DNA from: JBGPYB01 sp041493035
GTDB lineage: Bacteria > Acidobacteriota > Vicinamibacteria > Fen-336
Direction: 5' to 3'
NCBI GenBank assembly: GCA_041493035.1
Contig: JBGPYB010000040.1
Coordinates: forward strand, 1-31,021
Length of the DNA: 31,021 nucleotides
Under the pieces are notes generated by a model. That model was not told the origin of the DNA, ran no database searches, and saw only the letters and a list, made by a program, of their open reading frames with translations. Shown here one piece after another: positions 24,771 to 31,021 of the stretch. Position 1 is the stretch's first letter. Each line of letters opens with the position of its first letter. The translations under genes were made by a program, and so were the position numbers.

Positions 24771-26528
24771 ATGATGAATCGCTGTTGTCTGACAGCCGCT
24801 GTGGCGGGACTTTGCCTACTGCCTACGGCGTCCGCGCGGAGCGAACAGCCTGACCAGTTCGAGCGGATCCGCGTTCAATCCGGGCAGGTGCGGGCCAAGA
24901 TCGAAAAGATTCCGGGGCGTCACCAGGCACTGTTCTCCGCCGGGGCCCGGAACTTCCTTCATCGAGCTCGCGTCTGGAGCGAAACGCAGGAAAAGCTGAA
25001 CAGCCTCAAAGGGACCCCTGGCGCTCCCGGTCGGCCCCGGCCGTCGGCCGTGCGAATGGGGGGAAGCCGGCAGGTTTCGGGGTTCAGCTCCGGTCTGGGA
25101 ACGGGCTCGCTGACCCACGGCCGGGTCTCGGACCCTCTCGCCGACGCAGCCAATAACTTCCTGTCTGGCTTCGTCCAGAGCGAGACCTCGACGGCCTGGT
25201 GCGGGGACGTGGCCCTCGTCGGGTTCAATGACTCGGGAAGCGTGCTGCCCAGCCTCGCCGTGGGCGGGCTCGTGTTCTCCGGCTACTCCCGGTCGACCGA
25301 CCGCGGCCGGAGCTTCACCGACATGGGTTTCGTTCCCGCATCGAACCCCGACTTCGAGCTGCTCGGCGACCCGGTCATGGCCTGCGGCAGCCAGAAGGAC
25401 TTCCACTATGCCAACCTGCTCGTGGACGTCGGAGCCTTGACCACAGGCGTCGGGGTGTCCACATCGGCTGACGGCGGTGCGTCCTTCGCGGAGCCAGTCA
25501 AGGCCGTCGCGAAGGGTCTCGACTCTCATTTCATCGACAAGGAATGGATGGCCGTCGACCCCGGCCACCCGGACAGGCTCTACGTCACCTACACCGATTT
25601 CGACGGCAGCGGGGATGTGTGCGGCTTCGACGCTTTCGGAGCCGTCTTCCGCACCGGCGTCGAGCTGGTGAGATCGCTCGACGGTGGCCAGACGTGGAGC
25701 GCTCCCGTGGTCGTCGAGAGCGCCTGCGATCCCGACGGCGCAACGGGTTCGCAGATCGTGGTCGGCGACGACGGAACGCTGTACGTCGCCTGGGAGCATT
25801 TCCCGGCGGCGGTCCCCAACAACGAGATCCGGCTGCGCAAGTCGTCGGACGGCGGCGCCAGTTTCGGTCCGACCGTCCTGGTGGCCAACACGATCCCGGT
25901 CGGCGGCAATCAGGGCCGACAGTTCTTGCAAGGAATCATCCGCATCGTCGAATTTCCGAGCCTGGCTCTGGACCGGTCGCCCGGGCCGAGCCATGGCACG
26001 CTCTACGTGGCGTGGAACGACGGCAGCTTCGCGACCATACCCGACCCGATCGCCCTTGGAGGTGTCTACAGCTTCTCGGACGCCCTGCTGGTCAAGTCTA
26101 CCGACGGTGGGGCCAGCTTCGGGACGCCGACGCGGGTCAACAGGGGCGCCACCACCGACTTTACCGATCAATACATGCCGGCCGTGGCCGTCGACAAGAA
26201 CGGGGACATCGGGGTCTGCTACTACGACCGCCGCCGCGACCCCTCCAACTTCCTGACCGACCGTCGCTGCTCGCGATCGGCTGACGGCGGCGACCACTGG
26301 GCGTCGCAAAGGGTCAACGAACGCAGCTTCCCGAGCACGGAGTTCCAGGACTTCGAGGTCGCCTATGGGTATCAGGGCGACTACGACACTCTGGCCGGAG
26401 ACTTCCTGAGGCGTTTCCGCGGGCTCCTCGGGGCCTACGCCGACAACGGCCTGGGCAGCCAAGACGTCAGGTCCAATAGGCCACCCGATTGGGCTTCGGG
26501 CGGCTCCAAACCCACCGACCGGCACTGA
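24771..26528 (+). CDS. Secreted BNR/Asp-box beta-propeller protein, copy 1
   Basis: The 585-residue product has a signal peptide (1 to about 22). A conserved N-terminal segment (KIPGRHQALFSAGARNFLHR) follows, then a sialidase-like beta-propeller. Asp-box motifs are repeated: STDRGRSF, SADGGASF, SLDGGQTW, SSDGGASF, STDGGASF, SADGGDHW. Paired cysteines (TAWCG, VCGFD, VCYYDRR, DRRCSRS) suggest disulfides. The fold occurs in glycosidases and in non-enzymatic binding proteins; I could not find the sialidase arginine triad, so I do not call an enzyme. GGAGG lies 6 nt before the ATG. The 164 bp upstream (24607-24770) hold no gene that I can see and only a weak TTGACT without a matching -10. It is a paralogue of the next gene. 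Confidence 0.88.
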   Translation: MMNRCCLTAAVAGLCLLPTASARSEQPDQFERIRVQSGQVRAKIEKIPGRHQALFSAGARNFLHRARVWSETQEKLNSLKGTPGAPGRPRPSAVRMGGSRQVSGFSSGLGTGSLTHGRVSDPLADAANNFLSGFVQSETSTAWCGDVALVGFNDSGSVLPSLAVGGLVFSGYSRSTDRGRSFTDMGFVPASNPDFELLGDPVMACGSQKDFHYANLLVDVGALTTGVGVSTSADGGASFAEPVKAVAKGLDSHFIDKEWMAVDPGHPDRLYVTYTDFDGSGDVCGFDAFGAVFRTGVELVRSLDGGQTWSAPVVVESACDPDGATGSQIVVGDDGTLYVAWEHFPAAVPNNEIRLRKSSDGGASFGPTVLVANTIPVGGNQGRQFLQGIIRIVEFPSLALDRSPGPSHGTLYVAWNDGSFATIPDPIALGGVYSFSDALLVKSTDGGASFGTPTRVNRGATTDFTDQYMPAVAVDKNGDIGVCYYDRRRDPSNFLTDRRCSRSADGGDHWASQRVNERSFPSTEFQDFEVAYGYQGDYDTLAGDFLRRFRGLLGAYADNGLGSQDVRSNRPPDWASGGSKPTDRH

Positions 26529-26542
26529 GCGAGGAGGAAGAG

Positions 26543-28276
26543 ATGAGCAATCGTCGATTGACATTGACGATGGTCCTGATCCTCGCGGCCGCAGGCGCCC
26601 CGAGGCAGGTCGGAGCGGCCGACAAGGCCATCACATACAAGACACAGAACGACAGACTGAAGGCCGTGCTGAATCGGATCCCCGAGAAGTATCGCGAGCG
26701 CCTCTCCGGCGCGAGCCGCAATCTCCTGGCTCGGGTCAACGGCACTAGCGAACTGCCGAGCCGGCCAGGCGCGATCGAACACGACTCGGCGGAGGAAGGC
26801 GACGCCGGAGCCGTGCCGCGTCCCTCGGTTCCCGCGACAACCACCGCACCCGCGTTGGGCGCCGGCCGCGTCTTCGGCGCCATCTCCGACTCGAGTACCG
26901 ACCTGGCGTTCTCGCGGCTGGCCGGCTTCACTCAGAACGAGACGTCGACCGCCTGGTGCGGCAACGTCGCCTTGGTTGGCTACAACGACTCCGGCAGCCT
27001 CTTCGAGACGTTGAGCATCCCCGGCATCGGCATCTCGTTCAGCGGTGTCGCGCGCTCGACCGACCGTGGTCGCACGTTCGCCGACCTGGGGTTCCTCAAT
27101 CCCGGGAGCAACGTGGACGTGCAGCTCAATGGCGATCCGGTGGTCGCCTGCACCGATCCGGGGACTTTCTACTATTCGAACATCGCGGCCGACTTCGGAC
27201 CCTTCACGGGTGCCGTGTCGGTGTCCAAGTCAACCGACGGGGGGCTGAGCTTCGGTGATCCCGTGAAGGCCGTGGAAAAGAGCTTCGACACCCACTTCAT
27301 CGACAAGGACTGGATGACCGCGGACCCGACGAACAGCAACAACCTGTACGTCACCTACACCGATTTCGACTTCAGCGGCGACGTCTGCGGCTTCGATGGA
27401 TCGGCCTTTCCGATCTTTCGCGAAGGCATCGAGCTCGTGAGGTCCACGGACGGAGGCACCACGTGGAGCGCACCCGTTCAGGTGAGCAGCGCGGCGGAGA
27501 GCTGCACGACGACGGGCGCGACCCAAGGCTCGCAGGTGGTCGTCGGAGGTAACGGCAGCGTTTACGTCGCGTGGGAGCAGTTCACCCTGACGGGCATCGA
27601 GATCCGAATCGCGACGTCCACGAGCGGCGGCGTCAGCTTCGGGGCTTCGGTCAAGGTCAACGACGTTAACGAAGCCGGTGAGCTGGGCGACCTCCAGGGG
27701 TCGATCCGCATCAACGAGTTCCCCACCCTGGCGGTGGACAGGTCCGGCGGCAGCCGGGACGGCACGCTGTATCTCGCTTGGAACGACGGCAACATCGTCG
27801 GCTTCGACGGCGTCTTTGGGCTCGACTACGGCTTTACCGACATCTTGGCGACACATTCGAGCGATGCGGGAGGCACCTGGTCGTCGCCCGTGCGTGTCAA
27901 CGGGAACGTGGAGCCGCTCACCAGCCCATCCGTCGCGGGCCGTGGCACCGACCAGTTCATGCCGGGCATCGCCGTTGACAGCTACGGAGCCGTCGGCATC
28001 TGCTACTACGATCGGCGTTCCGACCCGACTAACTTCCTGATCGACCGGCGCTGCGCGCGTTCGTTCAACGGGGGCACGAGTTGGCAGAGCCTCAACTTCA
28101 GGTTCAACGCTCAATCCTTCATGTCGGTCACGAACCAGGACCTCTTCCTGGCCACCGACTACATGGGGGACTACGACAGCCTTGCCAGCGACTTCACGAG
28201 GGCTCACCGCGGGTTCGTCGGAGGTTACGGAGACAACGAGTCGGGGCAACCCGATGTGAAGTCGAACAAGTTCTGA
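26543..28276 (+). CDS. Secreted BNR/Asp-box beta-propeller protein, copy 2
   Basis: The 577-residue product is a clear paralogue of the upstream gene. It has a signal peptide (1 to about 26), the related N-terminal segment (RIPEKYRERLSGASRNLLAR) and the same landmarks in the same order: ETSTAWCGNVALVGYNDSG, RSTDRGRTF, HFIDKDWM, YVTYTDFDFSGDVCGFD, RSTDGGTTW, CYYDRRSDPTNFLIDRRC, YMGDYDSLASDF. One of its Asp boxes has degenerated (SFNGGTSW). The ATG at 26543 has a strong GAGGAGG site and begins 14 nt after the copy-1 stop, so they are co-transcribed. The conserved DRR and HFIDK(E/D)W motifs may mark a shared ligand site (inference). Confidence 0.88.
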   Translation: MSNRRLTLTMVLILAAAGAPRQVGAADKAITYKTQNDRLKAVLNRIPEKYRERLSGASRNLLARVNGTSELPSRPGAIEHDSAEEGDAGAVPRPSVPATTTAPALGAGRVFGAISDSSTDLAFSRLAGFTQNETSTAWCGNVALVGYNDSGSLFETLSIPGIGISFSGVARSTDRGRTFADLGFLNPGSNVDVQLNGDPVVACTDPGTFYYSNIAADFGPFTGAVSVSKSTDGGLSFGDPVKAVEKSFDTHFIDKDWMTADPTNSNNLYVTYTDFDFSGDVCGFDGSAFPIFREGIELVRSTDGGTTWSAPVQVSSAAESCTTTGATQGSQVVVGGNGSVYVAWEQFTLTGIEIRIATSTSGGVSFGASVKVNDVNEAGELGDLQGSIRINEFPTLAVDRSGGSRDGTLYLAWNDGNIVGFDGVFGLDYGFTDILATHSSDAGGTWSSPVRVNGNVEPLTSPSVAGRGTDQFMPGIAVDSYGAVGICYYDRRSDPTNFLIDRRCARSFNGGTSWQSLNFRFNAQSFMSVTNQDLFLATDYMGDYDSLASDFTRAHRGFVGGYGDNESGQPDVKSNKF

Positions 28277-28307
28277 TCGGGACGTACAGCGAGGTGGCGC
28301 AGGCGGC

Positions 28308-28346
28308 AAAGCCCTCGAGGCCGTCCGAGCCCTGGCCGAGAAGTGA
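28308..28346 (+). pseudogene. 39-nt relic of the SRPBCC gene 3' end
   Basis: This stretch matches the last 39 nt of the SRPBCC gene (24568-24606, including the stop) at 35 of 39 positions and would encode KALEAVRALAEK-stop. It is not in frame with the preceding propeller gene (stop at 28276) and has no start. It lies in the 134-bp gap between the convergent propeller and kinase genes. The copy brackets the propeller pair as a direct repeat. It is most likely a remnant of a duplicated SRPBCC gene. Confidence 0.75.
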
Positions 28347-28377
28347 CGTGTCGTAGACGCCCGTTGCCCGCTACCCG

Positions 28378-28408
28378 GCGTGGGGCTCTGCGCCCATGGC
28401 CCCGGCGC
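28378..28408. terminator. GC-rich hairpin between convergent genes, possible bidirectional terminator
   Basis: GGGGC (28382-28386) pairs with GCCCC (28399-28403), and an outer GCG/CGC pair flanks a small bulge. It lies a few nt beyond the stop codon of the minus-strand kinase and about 100 nt past the propeller stop. There is no U-run, so termination is uncertain. Confidence 0.3.
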
Positions 28409-28410
28409 GG

Positions 28411-30999
28411 CTAACGCACGCCGTCCGCCACGTAGAGGTCCATCAGCAGTTGTGAATAGCTGTGCTCCCAGAACCGACCGTCGGGGGTGAGGAAGATCTG
28501 GCTCAGCCGGAGGCCTGCAACGTGGCCGGGCATGATTTCCGTCACGGGCGTCTCACGGCCGCTCAGCAGCTCGTGTCGGCGGACCCTCCAGGGCACTTCG
28601 CCGGGGCGCGCGACGAAGAGGGCGTGGCCGTCGGCTGACCATTCGATGGGGATGTCCAGGGGCGAGATGCCTTGGATCGGCTCCGGCGTTCCACCGTCGA
28701 CACGATAGGCGTTCAAACGGCCCTGCGGGTCGCGAGCCACGACCCGCGTGCTGTCGGGTGAGACAGGAACGGCCCAGTAGCGCACGGGCTCGACACCCTC
28801 TTCCGTGAATGCACGTGGCGCGCCGGCACGGGGATCGAGAACGTAGCCACGTTGCCCGCGACCGGGCGCTGCCCCGAACGTGACGACCCGGCCGTCGGGA
28901 AGCCAGCGCATGCTGATGAGGCGGAGGCCCTCGGGGTTCGGCAACTCCCGCGATTGGCCCGGCCCCGTCGGATGGAGCAGCATCCGGCGGGGTAGCTGCT
29001 GCGTCAGCGCCAGGACCCAGCGCCCATCGGGTGAGAGCCCAAAGTCGTCCCCCTCGCCCAGGCGAATCGGAGGGGATCCGTCGAGAGGATGGAGGTAGAC
29101 CGCATAGCCAGTAGCGGACTGGTCCGTCACGACGACGGCCCTTGCGTCCGCCGAGATGTTCCGCGCCATCGAATTCTGCCGCTGGGAGAAATCGCGCGGT
29201 CGGGCGCTGCCGGGGACGAGGGCCTCCACGTGGCGCAGGGACGTTTCCCGTCCCAGAAGCAGCCGCCCCTCGCGCGAGACGTCGAAGAGAACCATGTCGG
29301 TCAGCCCGCCGAGCAGGAGCCGCTCGTGACCGGACATGTCGACGGCCCGCAGCGAGGCATCGTCGCTCTCCCGCGCCGCGGTGAACCAGATCTCGTCGCC
29401 GGCGGGAGACCAGGCGACGCCGCGGAAGGACTGGGCAGCCTTGGTCAGAACGGTCTTGCGTCCGGCGACGTCGACGACGCTGACCCACCCGATGTCGTCG
29501 GCGAACAGAGGATGATCCGCGAACGCGATGCGGTCGCCCTTCGGTGAGAAGCGGATGTGGCTCACGTAGCCCCCGGTCTCGTACAGGACCTTTCCCGCCG
29601 GGAACTCGAGACGCTCGCGGCCGCCCACCCGCCGCACGACCGCCAGGCCCGAGCCGTCGGGCGCCCAGTCGCCTTCCCGCACGTTCTCCAGGATCGGCCG
29701 CGCTCCGCCCCCCAGGAGCGGCGTCCGGGCCAGCGTGCCGGCGCCCATCCAGCCCTCGAAGCGGTGACCGAGAGAGACGGCCAGCTCGCCGGAGGAGGAC
29801 ACGGAAAGGAGGTGTGCGTCGGGCAGGCTCAGGGGAGTGGACTCGGTGTTGTCGGTGCGGGTGCTGAAGAGCCGGATGGGCTGATCGTCCCAGGCGGCCG
29901 AATAGACGACGGTCTTGCCGTCCAGAGTGAAGCGGGCGGCCCAGATCGTCCCTTGGCCGTAGGTGAGACGCGTGAACGCCGGCTCAGCACCGGGCTTGAC
30001 GACACCAGCGATGCCCGCGTGATGGCCGAGCCAGAAGCCGCCCGCCGCGGCGATGGCGAGAGCTGCGCCCGCGATGCCGATCCGGGCGCTCTTCGGGAGC
30101 CGAGCGATGCGCGGTCCGACCGCTGGCGCCGCCGCGCCTCGGTCGCTCGGCGTCAGAACCGTCTCGAGGTCGAAGGCCACATCTCGCGCGGATTGGAAGC
30201 GCTCTTCCGGGCGCTTTTCGAGGCAATGGTGGACGAGACGCCCGAGGGAGGGTGGAGCCGCCACGCCGGACTCGGTGATCTCGGGCGGGTCCTCCTTGAG
30301 GATCGCGGTCATCGTCTCGGCCGCGGTGTCCCGCGCGAACGCGCGCTTCCCGGTGAGCATCTCGTGAAGGACGCAGCCCAGGGAGAAGAGGTCCGACCGT
30401 GGGTCGGCCTCCTGTCCCCGCACCTGCTCCGGCGACATGTAGCCCACGGTCCCCAGCACCGTCCCGGGATCGGTCTGGCGCGACACCGTCGGCGAGCTGG
30501 TGTCACCGCCTCCGGCAGCCACTCCCCCGCGAGCGAGGCCGAAGTCCAGGATCTTCACGTGCCCGTCGGTCGTCAGGAAGACGTTCTCGGGCTTGAGGTC
30601 CCGGTGGACGATGCCCTTCTCGTGGGCCGCCGCGAGGCCCCTCGCGATCTGGACGCCGCAGTCGACGGCCTTCCGCACCGGCAACGCTCCGCCTCGCAGC
30701 CGCTCCCGCAGGGTCTCCCCCTCGAGAAGCTCCATCACCGCATAGGCTCTTGCTTCGTGGAAGCCGAAGTCATGGATCGCGAGGATGTTCGGATGAGAGA
30801 GGGCCGCCACGGCCTTGGCCTCCCGCTCGAAGCGAGCGAGGGCGTCGGGGCTCTCGTCCAGGTGCGCGGGGAGCACCTTGACCGCCACGTCGCGGTCGAG
30901 CTTCGCGTCGCGAGCGCGGTACACCTCGCCCATGCCTCCAGCGCCCAGCGGCTCGACGATCTCGTAGGGTCCAAGCTTGCTGCCGGATGCGAGTGACAA
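28411..30999 (-). CDS. Membrane Ser/Thr protein kinase with TolB-like propeller sensor domain
   Basis: The 862-residue product has an N-terminal kinase domain (about 10-275): glycine loop GAGGMGEVY, VAVK Lys41, HRDLKPEN (Asp134), DFGLA (Asp152) and YMSPEQ. A transmembrane helix lies near 305-327. The remaining ~530 residues are repeated WD40/TolB-type strands (FSPKGDRIAF, WSPAGDEIWF, LSPDGRWVLA, WSADGHALFV), so the propeller should sit outside the membrane and the kinase inside. Such kinases are abundant in Acidobacteria and transduce unknown signals. The TTG start at 30999 gives the usual short leader before LGPYEI; the frame remains open to the right edge, so a further upstream start cannot be excluded. 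It converges on the propeller genes and is separated from the sigma/kinase pair by the whole window. Confidence 0.92.
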   Translation of the reverse strand: MSLASGSKLGPYEIVEPLGAGGMGEVYRARDAKLDRDVAVKVLPAHLDESPDALARFEREAKAVAALSHPNILAIHDFGFHEARAYAVMELLEGETLRERLRGGALPVRKAVDCGVQIARGLAAAHEKGIVHRDLKPENVFLTTDGHVKILDFGLARGGVAAGGGDTSSPTVSRQTDPGTVLGTVGYMSPEQVRGQEADPRSDLFSLGCVLHEMLTGKRAFARDTAAETMTAILKEDPPEITESGVAAPPSLGRLVHHCLEKRPEERFQSARDVAFDLETVLTPSDRGAAAPAVGPRIARLPKSARIGIAGAALAIAAAGGFWLGHHAGIAGVVKPGAEPAFTRLTYGQGTIWAARFTLDGKTVVYSAAWDDQPIRLFSTRTDNTESTPLSLPDAHLLSVSSSGELAVSLGHRFEGWMGAGTLARTPLLGGGARPILENVREGDWAPDGSGLAVVRRVGGRERLEFPAGKVLYETGGYVSHIRFSPKGDRIAFADHPLFADDIGWVSVVDVAGRKTVLTKAAQSFRGVAWSPAGDEIWFTAARESDDASLRAVDMSGHERLLLGGLTDMVLFDVSREGRLLLGRETSLRHVEALVPGSARPRDFSQRQNSMARNISADARAVVVTDQSATGYAVYLHPLDGSPPIRLGEGDDFGLSPDGRWVLALTQQLPRRMLLHPTGPGQSRELPNPEGLRLISMRWLPDGRVVTFGAAPGRGQRGYVLDPRAGAPRAFTEEGVEPVRYWAVPVSPDSTRVVARDPQGRLNAYRVDGGTPEPIQGISPLDIPIEWSADGHALFVARPGEVPWRVRRHELLSGRETPVTEIMPGHVAGLRLSQIFLTPDGRFWEHSYSQLLMDLYVADGVR

Positions 31000-31021
31000 G
31001 GGAAGAGCGATTCTAACCCAG

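Noticed and set aside
24771..28276. Calling the Asp-box proteins sialidases
   Set aside because: Asp boxes mark the propeller fold, not the activity. I could not identify the catalytic arginine triad or nucleophilic tyrosine arrangement.
24568..28346. The 39-nt direct repeats as attachment sites of an integrated element
   Set aside because: No integrase, excisionase or mobile gene lies between them, the copies differ at four positions, and the target is a protein gene rather than a tRNA. A duplication relic is simpler.
29557..30996. Plus-strand open frame of 479 codons opposite the kinase
   Set aside because: Antisense mirror of a kinase domain whose catalytic motifs are intact; no independent evidence of coding.

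Overview
The window is high-GC, densely coded bacterial chromosome with no phage, transposon, CRISPR or RNA gene that I can see. Ser/Thr kinases fused to an NTPase or a propeller, a sigma factor paired with a kinase, CRTAC1-type FG-GAP/ASPIC-UnbV proteins and multiheme-cytochrome/TPR fusions together suggest an Acidobacteriota-like or other deep-branching soil or sediment lineage. That placement is inference from gene content only.

Layout: (1) 1-2904, minus: an ECF-type sigma factor followed by a Zn-ribbon/kinase/STAND-NTPase protein that runs off the left edge. (2) 2963-14954, minus: six tightly packed genes, in transcription order a sensor histidine kinase, an NtrC-type sigma-54 activator, a membrane pentaheme cytochrome c/TPR protein, a CRTAC1-type protein, a giant TPR/CRTAC1 protein with a long C-terminal module, and a C-N hydrolase. 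Four of the five junctions overlap or lie 2 nt apart. A -24/-12 (sigma-54) promoter with correct spacing lies in front of the histidine kinase, with a perfect palindrome about 130 bp upstream of it. This is the most interesting unit in the window: it looks like a self-contained, two-component, sigma-54-controlled periplasmic electron-transfer and propeller system of unknown substrate.

(3) 15174-21718, minus: CDGSH iron-sulfur protein, lipoprotein, 4-alpha-glucanotransferase, SLC45/GPH-like sugar transporter, exported GH13 maltodextrinase and a LysR regulator. The core is a maltodextrin capture and breakdown operon with GTGA/TTGA stop-start overlaps. (4) 21796-24606, plus: bacterioferritin-like protein, YgfZ, PduO-type cobalamin adenosyltransferase, a 79-residue unknown and an exported SRPBCC protein; the first four are joined by overlaps or a 1-nt gap. 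This looks like iron, Fe-S and cofactor housekeeping. (5) 24771-28276, plus: two tandem paralogous secreted BNR/Asp-box propeller proteins. They are followed by a 39-nt fragment matching the 3' end of the SRPBCC gene at 35 of 39 positions, which marks an old duplication or insertion around the pair. (6) 28411-30999, minus: a membrane Ser/Thr kinase with a TolB-like propeller sensor domain.

The two kinases, the sigma factor, the two-component system and the LysR regulator make the window unusually rich in signalling genes. All functions come from recognised motifs and gene order; no database search was possible.
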